Positions 10,803-21,591 of a stretch of DNA of 64,000 nucleotides are shown piece after piece. The stretch is from positions 3,844,001 through 3,908,000 of the forward strand of contig JAUCEF010000014.1 in NCBI GenBank assembly GCA_033558025.1. Direction: 5' to 3'. Both the position numbers and the translations under genes were made by a program. Positions within the stretch are counted from its first letter, which is position 1. Each line of letters starts with the position of its first letter. This DNA is from Phytophthora sp. 'mugwort'. Taxonomy: Eukaryota; Oomycota; Peronosporomycetes; Peronosporales; Peronosporaceae. The notes beneath the pieces were generated by a model, which was given only the letters and a program-made list of their open reading frames with translations, made no database searches and was not told the origin of the DNA.

Positions 10803-13663
10803 ATAGTTCTTGCTGTACCTGTGTAAGTAATTGGCCAGTCCAAACCACTTCCCTATGTCTTTCTGGTTCTTTGGAACCGGTCCGTCTGCAATGGCCTTAA
10901 CCTTAGCGGGATCCGCTCGAAGGCCTCGCTTCCCAATGAAGCATCCCAGAAAGGGGATATCTCGCATGAGCAATTGATAGTATCCATCGACCAAGTCGAG
11001 GGAACTATACACCCTGTCATGTTGTTCTGGAGACCGTCCTTCCTAGGAATAGGCGTTTACGCCGGAATGGTGGCCGCGTTGAGCTTACTAAAGCATGAAA
11101 GATTCGCCACTTTTGCCATTCGGCTTTCTGACACAGAACATAGGCGTTGAGTGCGGAGCCTTGCTCTCGCGCATCATACCCGCCTCGTGCTTAGCACGGA
11201 AGAACGCGTCAATGACGCCACACTGATCTCGTGGCAAAGGCCACTGCCTTATCACGCAGTATTGGTTCCAGGACCACGTCAATCTCATGACATGTCCCTC
11301 AATCCGGAGGTAGCCTCGTGGGAGGTTCCTGCAAGACTACGTCTTGATATTCCTTCACCAAACGGTGGTGCGGATCCGAGGGGTCCTTGAGGATCGAAGA
11401 TCCTGCCTGCGCATTCAGCGCCTTCTTGGGTCCTCAAGGACTGCTTTATCCAAAGCGACGACGAGTTTAACTCCACCTCAGGTCATAGAATGACCAATAT
11501 GGCTAACGTGCTGGCCTTCAAAGCGTCGCCGAACTCGGCAATGGACATCTCGTCCAGCTCCAACAGAGCGTCCATAGTATCTAGACTAGATTGATGTCGC
11601 CATCGACTTCCCCTGCCACTCCGTTGGCGAGTGTATATATCTGCTCTCTATCGCCATGAGTGGTTTCACCCGTCCTGCTAGACACATCAGACGCCCTTCG
11701 TCTCGTGGTTGACGCTTGGCGTCGTAGCCCTTCTCCCCGCTGAACGGTTTGCCTCGGAGAGGTCCTAACAGTCACATCAGCTACGTCTCCAGGTACTTGC
11801 ACCGTGGGCATCTCACCCGAGCCTGATATGTCTTGACAACAACCGTCGCGGAGCTACAATGTTCGCAGTCTCCACCCCGTGAATAACGTGCCACATCACC
11901 TCTATCAGTGGGCCCTCGGCCTTGATGGCCCGGCCCACGGCCGGCCACACCACACATGGTTTGTGCGACGACACACCGTCATCGGGACGAGTGTCTTTGT
12001 CGTGACACATGTCACCTGTGCCGTCCAGCGGGCTACTTGCCGCTCCAGTCACAGCCTACGAGCACTGCTCGGGACTTTTGTCCCCGACACCTTCAGTGTA
12101 TACAAGTTCGGATACTCCTACGTCCAGCGCGTTGACCAACTCGGTCCAGTGCCCGCACCAAAAGCGCTTTTGCTTCCTAGCAGAGGTGGGTTCATGACTC
12201 ACCGAAGCTCCACCAGGGGTATAGCGCGTTGCGCCCAAGGGCTTCGACCTCCAATCAGTACATGGCTCATGACGTTCCAGCCATGCCATGCCCAGGATGA
12301 GGAGGTCGTACCTCGAATCCGGGTCCAGGACCAGACAGCGTTCCATGCTATCGAGATCGAGAAACTGCACGCCGAGGTTCACAGGAACCTAGGCCACCGT
12401 GACACGGGTCCACTTCGCTAGGCGAACAGTGATGATGTCACCCCTGTGCTCCGTGAGCGCCTCAGCGAACTGTTGACTTCCTTTTACCGTGGAGCGTCGG
12501 GCATAGTTGACCGACGCTCCGGAATCGATCAAGATGATCCATGGCTTCTCAAAGCCCTTCACCGTCGCTTCGACGACGAGCAAGCCCGTCTTGCATACAC
12601 GTCCCTTGTTAGAGAGTACGGCTCTCTCCGGGGCCGAGCCCTGTTGCCCTCCGCCTCCATGAGGGTCAAACAGAACTCAGTTCTTCCCCAGCAGGGCGCC
12701 CCGCGCCAATTAAGTGTCGCCGTTTCCCGGCGACGAGCCGATGGATTGGTTCGATGCAGAGCGAAGGTTCGTAGGAGCTTGACGCGACCTGCGAGGCGGG
12801 CAGGTTGCCCTCAAATGGGTGATGCTTCGGCAGATGAAGCACCAACGAACACCCATACGCTGCTCGGTAGCGCGACGTTCAGCTTCCTCATCTTCAGCGT
12901 AGCTGAGGTCCATAGGGATAGGTCCCTCGGACGGAGTAGCGTTAGCAACGCCCCAGCAAGTCGAGACGACTTGAAGTTGGACTTAGCGTTCAACGGCACT
13001 CTCACGGCCTCTCAAAAGAGGAAGGGTGAGTGCGGAAGACTTCCGTCCTGGCCACGCCAGTGCGGAGGCCCTCCATAAAGACTGTCAAGGACACTGCCTC
13101 TGGCAGAAGATCGGCCGCCATGCCGCGATCAGAGTTCGCAACTCCTGGACGGAGTCCACCAAGACCTTTTTACCCTGGCGGGTACTCAGAAAGTGTGACC
13201 TCAAGAGATACGCTTGATTAGGCGAGCAAACACTCGAGAAAGCTGAAGTTTCAGTTCCTCCCAGCTCGGGAAGGCTACATCCACCGACGTGCCGCACGTG
13301 AGTGCCCATTCTCGCGCTCAGCCACCGAGCTTCGAGATCGCTAGCGCCACGCGCTGTTGCTCAGTACGGAACATGGCCGATCCCATCGCCATTTCGATCT
13401 CACGGATCCACAACATGAGGTTTCTTTTTCCTCCATTCCTTCGGAAGTCTTGACGCTCACGATGAGCGGTTTAGGCCGGGAGGCCCCATCCTGCGATGTT
13501 GTCGACGTCGGTGCAACGCCGACATCCTCTGCTGGAGGTGCTCCAACCTAGCATTCTCGTAACTTGAGAACGCCTTCAGACGCGCGTTCACCGCGTCCGG
13601 TCCTTGCGAAGCAAGATGCGTTCTGCCCTCAGGGCCGAGCAAATACATAAGCTTTTTCAGCGC

Positions 13664-13676
13664 GTCTGGCTCTGAG
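13664..13676 (-). promoter_or_regulatory. Candidate primer-binding site of gypsy B
   Basis: Read on the minus strand this is TGTCTCAGAGCCA, sharing TCAGAGC with the methionine initiator tRNA primer site (TGGTATCAGAGC) used by many gypsy elements. It lies just upstream of gag, where the 5' LTR should end. The LTR itself would be at about 13,680-14,050 but is unconfirmed. Confidence 0.3.
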
Positions 13677-13680
13677 ACAG

Positions 13681-14640
13681 GTTAGAATATGATGTCTGCT
13701 CCATCCTCACCGAGGAATAGTCCTACTCAGGTGCGGATTGACTACAAGTGCTACCAGGTGCAGCGGGGCTGCGTAGCGTAGTGCGTCAGAGGCAGACGTA
13801 TGGCTCCCCGAGACTTAGCTGTGGTTATCCTAACACCTAAGGTTGCCGCAGAGGCTTAGATCACTCTAGTTATACCACTAGAGACTCAATGGTATAGTAT
13901 TCCTAAACCTAGGGCAATACTCTCGTTGATGCTAAAAGTGAACTGTTATTTGTTTTACTTATCTGCAACAAAGCCGCCTGTGGTGCGAATTGTATGACTC
14001 TAACTATCTACCATAGTCTAACCTAGTCAAATGCATATCGAGTGGCCCTGTAGCCACGTACTGAAATCCCGTTAATCCAAGTGGTACGAAGTACGACTTA
14101 CTCCAAGGTGACACGTAGCGCGGCTACACTCATGTTACCTTCATGTAACCCGTTACACAGCGAGCGTGGCGACGAGAAATATAATGCCAGCAAGCCATGT
14201 TGGCATTGCCAGTGTTTGACGAGCGCTGGATACCAGATAAAACTGTTGCGGTTCTCGGATCGGATTGGAATAATCCCTTTTCAACATTGAATGCATCGGC
14301 TATTCGAGCTCACGTAAGCATTGATTACATCCTTGTCACTTGGCATTACCCTATCCAACACCAAGTTAATTACTTCTACTTAACAGTTTCCCGAACCACA
14401 ACGTGTTTTTAGTCGAAAATGAGCGATATCAAGAGTACAGCAAAGGGCTTAGGCAGGTACGGCATACTTTAAATAAGACGCCGCAACGGTGCCGACAAAA
14501 AGCCCAGATAGCAACTGGCAGGGTGTGTCTGAGATCGACATTACGGATTCAGTATCCCAATTCAACTGATGTGTCTGACACACAGAATTGGGAAAAATAT
14601 TAATATTTATTTATCAGTCTTTTTTTCCGGAGTCGATAAA
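13681..14640. other. Probable LTR/leader of gypsy B plus unassigned DNA
   Basis: No gene was recognised. The first about 370 bases should hold the 5' LTR of gypsy B, and a small hairpin (TATACCA...TGGTATA, about 13,874-13,895) lies inside. Reading frames at 14,081-14,603 are short and match nothing I know. Their 3' part may already belong to the Helitron-like element ending at 15,015. Confidence 0.3.
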
Positions 14641-14659
14641 TCCTAAATCTCAACGCTAA

Positions 14660-15015
14660 CGTCGCTCCATCCGTCCGTCCATCTGTCCGTCCGTCCGTCT
14701 GTCACGCCATAACGTGATTCTAGACGCAATCTAATTGGCTGCCGAGCGCAGTGAAGGCGTCCCCCATTGAATAAAACAACATCCGCCGAAGGCGGCCATT
14801 GGTAAAAATATAAATAAAACCATTGGTTGGAAATTGAAATATATTTTTAGCCAGCGTCCTTTTATTCCTTGAAAATAGAGGCCGTCTCATGCAGAGAGTG
14901 CGAGGCCCGCTGCCGCTCGGTATTGAGGGGCTTGGACTGCAGCTGCGCACAGGCAGGTCAACCTACTAGCACCAAAACTAAACCCACCGCCGCGTACGCA
15001 GCGGCGCTCGGTTAG
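14660..15015 (+). mobile_element. Non-autonomous Helitron, 3' end
   Basis: The block ends with a GC-rich hairpin (14,987-15,006, CCGCCGCGTAC and its partner) followed by CTCGGTTAG and a T. This parallels the 3' end of the coding Helitron at 63,533-63,559 (hairpin, then CTCGGCTAG, then T). Both also share a GTCC/GTCTGTC microsatellite (here 14,669-14,702) and the GCCGAGCG...GAAGGCG word (14,741-14,759). The CTAG terminus is changed to TTAG here. There is no coding capacity, and the 5' end was not located. Confidence 0.5.
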
Positions 15016-15040
15016 TTATCGGCAATATTCAAAATCCACA

Positions 15041-15665
15041 TCAATACCTACATCGTCCGGCGCTCAGGTCAACTCTTTCGAGAACGAAGTCGAAATGCTC
15101 CATGAAGGCATCGGCGTTCAACTTTGTCTCGTCTCGGACAGGAGCGAACGAGAGAAGATAGTTCGTTGCTTTGCTTGAGTCGTCGGGCGACGGCGAAATA
15201 GCAATACCACCCGCGTAGTGAGTACCTGCGTCCTTTCCAGGCATTAAAGAGGAGACCGAATGGTCTGTCATTAAAACAAATCTGAGTATTCTCGCGCACC
15301 GCCTTTTTACTGCGTGTAGGTATACCTTGATCGTTTTGGCACTGATGGGCTTGCGAGTCGTATACGGACGGGTACCTGGTTTGTCACAGAACGATACCTC
15401 ACGCCATTCCTGGACAATCCAAGCCATCCAGCGAAACGCGTTGAGCGCATTCTCATCCACGGCCACAACCACGAAGTTCGTCAGGAGAGACGCGGGTCTC
15501 ACGGCAATATTACGGTAACCTTGAAGGTACGTGGCGCCTCACGCGATTAACGAGGTTGGTCTTTCCCCCGCTGGAATTTAACGCTGGCCTGAACTAAACA
15601 GGCGGCACTCATGGGACTTCGCCGTTTCGAGAATTTCGTCCTCGCCGATCTTCCAATACAGAACA
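15041..15665 (-). pseudogene. hAT-like transposase, N-terminal fragment
   Basis: On the minus strand, remains of a BED zinc finger (GKTNLVNRVRRH, about 15,540-15,575) precede a longer open stretch (15,502-15,041). That stretch contains FRWMAWIVQEWREVSFCDKP and YTTRKPISAKTIKVYL, the layout of oomycete hAT transposases before the DDE region. Frameshifts and stops separate finger and body. Coding similarity stops 26 bp from the Helitron end at 15,015, so the Helitron probably inserted into this hAT copy. The catalytic part is not found in the window. Confidence 0.6.
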
Positions 15666-15801
15666 TGAGTCAGTTATTGCTGGTCAGGCGCTCGCTCCTC
15701 CTTCCTTAGACAGACTAAATCCACACCAGGAGACATGCACAACCCCTCCGAATCTGAATGCAATCTCGACCTGAGGTCAATAATTATTTGCTAGACAAAT
15801 A

Positions 15802-15998
15802 TTGGTAATAATGTCCGTGAGCTGTATCAACAGGAAGCGAACTGAACAATTGATCACGGGGAGCTCCAAGCGCCTACGTCACAGTGCTGGGTCTAATTAC
15901 GTGGACCTCGCTGAAATATCCCGCAACAAGTCCCGCGACTACCAGAGACGATTCCGTCAGAAGCAGTATGACCAGATCCTTAGCATGGATATAGCAAC
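15802..15998 (+). pseudogene. bZIP transcription factor, N-terminal fragment (left)
   Basis: The basic region of an oomycete bZIP factor is readable: RKRTEQLITGSSKRLRH, then SRNKSRDYQRRFRQKQ. In the intact family this continues into a leucine zipper and a large C-terminal domain. Here similarity to the right-hand copy (32,258-32,780, minus strand) stops at about 15,998, and the frame ends at 16,018-16,020. The C-terminal half in the same orientation resumes at 19,598, beyond the piggyBac remnant. Base differences from the right copy are more frequent than in the C-terminal arms, so this piece may come from a different paralogue. Confidence 0.6.
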
Positions 15999-16037
15999 AG
16001 AAGAGTCATGCGTATCATAGGCTGAAATATCTATTAA

Positions 16038-19000
16038 TTCATCATTTCATTGACTAGAGAAAACAGCTGGTCGTCATTGTACCGCCTCTGCTTTTCATAG
16101 ATTTAGCAGGTTTTTCCATTTTTATGAAATTTGAGTGGCCTCGAGGCCACAATGGCCATTCACAATTTCGCGCCTTCGATACGCCAGCATGGAGAACATC
16201 GACGTTCGGCTCGTATGGAACTATCTGCGTCGTGTTGAGCATTGGAAAGCAGCGCCGGCGGCCGGCCTGATCGACGATGGGTACGCCAGAGAAATATTGA
16301 AGGTAATGCATCAAATGCGTTTATGCTCCCATGCTTCTGCAAGCATGATTACATCAAGCCTGACTGCAATCACAAATCAGGGCAGCAAGGCGTTGACTAC
16401 TTCCGTGGGGCAGCAGAGCTGCTCGCATACATCATGTCAGATGATGCACTAAGTAGAAGCATATTCCCCCCCTGACGATAGCTCGACGGTGGGGACACAC
16501 TCTTCGAGAAGTAAGTATGATTTATCGAGGAATTTATGTTTTTCGTGCTCAGTCTAACCTTTACGTATTGCATTTACAGAGCGCCCTCATGCAGAAGTCA
16601 ACGAGGAAGAGGCTGGGTCACTGCCTCCAGAAGCGAGCCGTCGGGCTGCCACGCAAACCTCTAGGGCTCTCTTCAACGCTGAGGAAGCCCAACGTCATTC
16701 GTCTCTCAGGTTGCTGTCCCCGGTTGCGTATCCTGACACGGAGCGCGTATCACGTCGTGAATATCCTGACAGGTCTTCTCCGCCCAGTACTGCCTACTCA
16801 GAAATGGACACTTTGCTGCACATAGACTACTAAAAGACCGAAACTAACTCTCCATGCATGCAATGTTAACAATGTTCAGTGCTGTAGATATGGACACATA
16901 CGAAACCACTGCTGACGACGATGATGTGACAACACTGGTCGCGGACGAGCGATCTGATGAAAAATGAAGAAGGTCATGAAGGCGTGAGAATTCGAGCTGC
17001 CACTGGGGCACAGCAACTCCATTCGCTTTGAGGAGGCTAGTGCGTTCGATGCAAATCTGGATATCGATACCGTCGGTGATTTTCTCGCCTCTAATGACGA
17101 GACTAGCATTGCGGACGATAGCTCAGAAGTTATTCTTGATTGAGATGCTGACAGCGAACAGGAGAGCGCTGAAGAGATAGTGGCGGAGGAGTCGGTCACT
17201 GGTTACGGTCAGCTTTCTGAAATGGCTGAGCGTTGGCGTATCGCGACTGTGGAGATTGGGAACCGCGTAAGGGGTATATCAGTTTATGCTGGAGACAAGG
17301 GTGGCTTATTATGCTGACATGGAAGACATATCATGCTGACATGAAATGTTTTATTATCCTGATACGGACCAATGCCTGACTATGCTGTGTCGCCTGTGTC
17401 TTTAAAGTCATTGGATGTTTGTGAGGGGCATCAGAGCTGATCAAGCGTGCTGGCTCAACCCGCTGACCTCTTTTCTTCTTTCTCCAGAAAAGCTTTTTCT
17501 TGGCGGCACGTGGCACAGCAGCCGAATCTCTATTGGCGAAAATGTTGGATGTTAGGGTCGAGAGAGCCTACATCAGCCAGTGTGTGGACGAGAGTGGGCG
17601 CCGAACACAGTCAAAGGAGCGCATCCGTTTCAAACTGGAGAAGTTCAAGAATGTTCTACCACACGAGCTGCTGCAGTGGATGGGCCTGTTGGTTGCGCGC
17701 GTGCTGTCGCCAAAAAAACATATTGATGATCACTGATGAAAGGCGGAGAGAGGGGTGATTCCGTCCGGGACGTTTGGCAACGTCATGCCACGGGACCGTT
17801 TCAAAGAGATCTCGAGACTCTTGCACTTTGCAGACAACTCAAGCTCCCAAGCATCTCATCACCACGCGTGGAAAATTCGTCCAGTTCTGTCAACAATGGA
17901 GTAGACATTCATGGCAGGTATGTCTTGGGCCCTCACATCGCCACCGACGAGGGAATGCACCCTTCGGGGAACCGTCACAACCCAACGCGAACCTACCTGA
18001 AGGACAAGCCCTACCAATGGGGCTTACGATGTGTAATGACGTGCTGCGCCAGTACGGGGTATAAGCGGTATGTCATACTGACAATCTCGTGCTATGAACA
18101 CCTACTTATACTGGCGTGTAATCTTTATTATGCAGGCTCGACCTAGATGTGAGCAAGAAGAACCACCTTGCTTTGTCCACGTCAGTCAATACCAAGAGCG
18201 GTCCTGCCGCCGTAATTCGCAATCTATCCATCATTTTTGACAGTGAGCCGTACCGCGGAGCCGTCTTGTACTGACAGACCGGTTCTATACATCTATTCCC
18301 TTAGCTCAACAACTTCGTACTATGGGATTCCACTTTTGCGGAACAATACAGAAGAACCGCATCGGCTGGTGCCAGAACGTCGAGTTCAGCTTCAAGAAGA
18401 GGCCATAACTTGTGCCACGAGGCGCGCTCAAGATGGCGACATCGAAAAAGATCCAGGATTGGTAGCCTTGGGCTGGGTAGATAACAAGCCACTGTACTTC
18501 CTCGCATCGCACGTCAGCACAGACGTAACGACAATCGACCGGCGAGGAAAAAAACCCGGTGCTGTGACGACTGTACCGTGCCCCCAACTTGTCCGCGAAA
18601 ACCAGACATATATGGGTGGTGTTGACAAGCATGACCAGCTGAGGCTGCAATCGTATTCTCTGCAGCTAACAACATGGTAAGGAGCTTCACGTTATGCTGA
18701 CATGGATGCTTTATTGACTAACACTTATGCTGACATGCGATGTAGATTTCAAAAGTACTATCATTCACTCTTTCTTGGACTGCTAGACGTCGTTATAGTC
18801 AAAAACGACTATATTTTCCAGTGCTGGGTTCTCAAGAGCAAGCGCCGCAAGAAGAATTCACACTATGATTTTCTGTCAAAGTTGCCTGCAGCGTTGATAA
18901 CGCTGACTCAGGACGCCCTTCACCAACACATGCCAATCACCATAGGCTGCTGAGCAGGCTCATGCAGCTGCCAGTGTGATCGAAGAGCACGAGCTAGTTC

Positions 19001-19595
19001 AAGTGGCAGACAAGAGACACAATAATGGCGTGTGGCGCCCGCAGCCGCAACAGTCGGGTGTGCACTATCATGGCAAAGCGAGAAGGCAAGGAAAGAGGAG
19101 GGACAACGACCTACTATTGCCCAAAATGCTCTGAGGGTCTTCAGGGGAAGATGTTCATGTGTAATAAGGTGAGATACCATGTCTCTAATCCTGGGCTGTC
19201 ATGCTCTTAGATCTACCACAACGTGTAGGGCAATGGCGAGCTGGCGCCGTCCATGATAGATGTTCGCGACCGTCGTTTGAGTAGACATCATAATAGAAAG
19301 CTGATGGTGTCCGTGACTTTGTAGTCTGGCACTACACTTCTTTGATGGTGTCCTGGTGTGCGTCCGTTCTTGCACAATTTATAGATCTCGGTTTTGATGC
19401 TATTGGCAGAAATTTTGTCGCTGCCTATCTATGTGCAACCCTTCTGGAATTATTGCCCGGAGGTTAGCTACAATGTGAGCAAAACTATTGCGAGAAACGT
19501 ATGCATCTGAGTGTGGATTACTATAATCAGATTAAAATATAAACCTTTCTGGAAGGTATAATTTGACTTCCATGTCAACTGCCGTTTCCGAGGGG
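16038..19595 (+). mobile_element. PiggyBac-like element, degenerate
   Basis: The block encodes a broken piggyBac transposase and ends at GGGG (19,592-19,595) followed by TTAA (19,596-19,599), the expected piggyBac right terminus and target. Immediately beyond, the bZIP coding sequence restarts at the codons for VKVELKGL. A TTAA also occurs at 16,034-16,037, but no CCCC follows it, so the left end is deleted or lies elsewhere. Confidence 0.55.
16186..19210 (+). pseudogene. PiggyBac transposase (PGBD-like), frameshifted
   Basis: N-terminal parts (about 16,190-16,470) contain GQQGVDYFRGAAELLAYI, seen in oomycete piggyBac-like proteins. The transposase body follows: HELLQWMGLLVARVLSPKKH (17,669-17,728), DEGMHPS and YLKDKPYQWGLRCVMTCCA (about 17,950-18,050), KSGPAAVIRNLSI (about 18,200) and MGGVDKHDQLRLQSYSL (18,612-18,662). 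A C-terminal cysteine-rich segment (YYCPKCSEG...KMFMC, 19,111-19,160) resembles the piggyBac zinc-binding tail. Introns fit at 18,068-18,135 and 18,677-18,745, and probably 17,267-17,487. Frameshifts, for example near 18,270 before TDRFYTSIPLAQQL, make it inactive. Acidic residues expected in the catalytic triad are partly visible (DEGM, GGVDKHD). Confidence 0.75.
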
Positions 19596-19597
19596 TT

Positions 19598-19968
19598 AAA
19601 GTTGAGCTAAAAGGCTTGCGCAGTGGCAAAAAAAAAAAAGTTTAATGACTGTGCTCACCCAAAAGACTGTCACACATCACCTCTCAGACGCAGCGCAATT
19701 TATTCCCCCACCTTTACAGCGCCAAAAAAGGAAGCCGCATCACCGTTCTCGAGGATAAACTTCGTGGTCAGCGAATTGTCGCGTGTGGATCAGCAACATT
19801 TGGTTGGGAGCATGCAAGCGGTCGTGTCTTGAGTGTGACGAGTTGTCTGAGTCACTGACGACGCAAGGCGATATGTTGACACCAATACTACATACCTTTA
19901 GGAGTTTGGAGGACGTCGTTCAAGTCTTCGAAACTGCACTGATATGCCCCAACTTCTTGCCGAAATGA
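19598..19968 (+). pseudogene. bZIP C-terminal domain fragment (left arm)
   Basis: The frame reads VKVELKGLRSGK, then after a disrupted stretch (A-run and stops at about 19,630-19,655) SQTQRNLFPHLYSA, GQRIVACGSATFGWEHASGR, and in another frame DMLTPILHTFRSLEDVVQVF, ending FLPK with a stop. This is the C-terminal domain typical of oomycete bZIP factors (pattern GxRFxWDxxSGRV...SDMLTPxLxxLxSLExVxxVFExALI). A roughly 20-base extra segment before DMLTP shifts the frame and is present in both arms. Two in-frame stops near 19,650 are special to this copy. Confidence 0.65.
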
Positions 19969-20729
19969 TGCTAAGAAACGTAATGTAGTACTGCGCTTTC
20001 GTAGGCTACTAACTAACTATATATATATATATATTACCTCACAAGATAACATTAGAATCGTCCTACCCGATAAGAACGCCGAACAGAGGAAAGATATGCA
20101 AGTTCTCCACAATAGAACATAATCTTTTCCAATACGACCAGAATCCAATAAAATAACGACAGTCATTTTGTACGGCGGTGCAGTTTCGAGCTGAGAGTGG
20201 CAGTAGATGAAGTAGTGCCCACTAGTTTCCAGATCATAGGAAACGCTTTCGTCTTTTGAGGCAGGCATTGGGTCCTTGGGTCGATGGGGATCGTATTGCC
20301 TTGCATGTATCTGATACCGTGTCCAAGGAGCGTAATTACATTTCGAGTTATTAAAGACCTGAAACAAGTTACAGCGACGAGAATGATTGGACCCAATCTC
20401 CACGCCAGCAGTAAGGGAGAGGAAGGTTTGCCGAAGTGGATGAATAACTCGAAGAAAAGTGACAATGGATTCTTTGCCACGATTCTTGACAAAATTAACG
20501 ACAAAATGGCAATCTAAGAATTCTGTTTCGGCAGTAAAAGCAATATTTCGACCAAACCCAGTAAACTGCTCACATCATGCATATTGGCCCACCTCCTCGT
20601 CAAAAGAAACGAGCACATCGATCCAGGAATATTGTGTCAGCGTCGCGCCGATTTCTGTCAAACCCACACTAACAACTATTCTTCTCTCAAATAATAATGC
20701 CGGGTCTATATACTACGCAGAGAGCAAGC
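19598..20729 (+). repeat. Left arm of 1.1-kb inverted duplication
   Basis: The reverse complement of 27,089-28,209. The two arms are almost identical over their whole length, including a (TA)n run and the 3' flank of the bZIP relic. Differences seen are small: an A-rich block near 19,630 and a few bases near 20,505. The inner boundary is sharp at AGAGCAAGC, and the outer boundary is set by the piggyBac end. The arms contain no transposase, terminal motif or target duplication, so this looks like a segmental inverted duplication. Confidence 0.85.
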
Positions 20730-21591
20730 TTGCGTTTCTCGCTCAGGGTGCGTCTCATACTGCTCCAGAAGCAGCAGCACATTCTTCCACAACGACAGCG
20801 CCTTTGAATGAGCGAGGACCATTATCAGAAGGTCTATGCTTCTTACAGTCTCAGCCCGGAATACTAGCCAAACTTTAGGGGGGTTACTTGCATTACAACA
20901 ACCGCCGGTTGGATATACGCAGCGAATTCCCGCATGGCTCCTGTTACTTCCCTGGTATCTGCGCGTGTCGTAAAGGTTCAGGACTTAAGCATTTGCAATA
21001 TATATATAATCGCGATCAGCATGTCGGCAACATCCAATCCAAAGCAACGATCAGCTACCAAATGTATAGCCTAGCTGCGATCCACTTTAAAAGCAAAACA
21101 CACGTCTCAGGACAAGAATGCCGACCAATTCGGTCCAAGGGCTCATTAGGGGCACCGTCTGCTGGTCGAGTACAACGCACCCAGCCTAAGTCCAAGCCGA
21201 ACGGTATACGTATCGACAGCTTCATCGATGCACACACATCTCGGTAGGGCAAAATACCAGCACAAGCCAGCTCCCTTCGTCGGACAGACAGATATGAGAG
21301 AGCTCCAACGCGTCAAAACCGGTCCAATACGTCACTTGACATCAACTCGGGCGGCATTTTTTCTCTGAAAAATTATTTTTGCACAAACTAGAAAAGTTTT
21401 CTGAGTAAACACGTTGAAGCTGATGCAGCAAAAGCGCCGTGTCGAGGATTGCTCCGTTGAAGAATATACCGAGTCCTGTCCCCGAAAAATCGACTTTTTT
21501 CGGGTTTGAATGGGGCACGTCCCAAGTGCATGCATGTTGTTGGGGTGCGGGGGAACTTCAGTGCGGATAAAGTTCACTCGGTAGTAGTGGG
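20730..21591. other. Upstream region of the GH16 gene
   Basis: No gene was recognised between the inner end of the left arm and the GH16 start codon. Frames such as 20,888-21,247 lack any family features and have poor coding character. The last 200 bases should hold the promoter. No clear Inr-FPR match was found. Confidence 0.4.

Larger units (their letters stand above)
8738..13680 (-). mobile_element. Gypsy element B, gag-pol, degenerate
   Basis: A second Ty3/gypsy element runs on the minus strand, with domains in order. Gag lies about 13,650-12,900. A CX2CX4HX4C zinc knuckle follows (CFICRSITHLRATC, about 12,830). Protease has an intact DSGAS (12,511-12,528). RT lies about 11,290-10,760, RNase H about 10,720-10,360, the zinc-binding integrase start about 9,990-9,830 (YHILYEAHDTPLGGH and CETC), the integrase core about 9,790-9,400 with SDRDPRF kept, and the C-terminal part 9,067-8,738 (RPSFVGPFKVVARKGLAYTL). 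Many frameshifts are present. The RT has an internal deletion: YYQLLMRDIP joins directly to FLGCFIGKRG, removing the palm with the catalytic Y-x-D-D. This family differs from element A. Confidence 0.85.

Noticed and set aside
11879..13078. Two long plus-strand frames opposite gypsy B
   Set aside because: They are antisense to protease and gag coding sequence, with the composition expected of GC-rich shadows.
14660..14710. CRISPR-like short repeats (GTCC/GTCTGTC)
   Set aside because: It is a simple microsatellite without spacers, in a eukaryotic context.
16034..16037. TTAA as the left piggyBac boundary
   Set aside because: No CCCC follows and there is no match to the inverted right end, so it is not accepted as the terminus.
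20017..20403. 128-residue frame identical in both inverted arms (also 27,419-27,805)
   Set aside because: Its identity follows from arm identity. Overlapping frames on both strands are equally open, there is no known motif, and it lies in the 3' flank of the bZIP relic.
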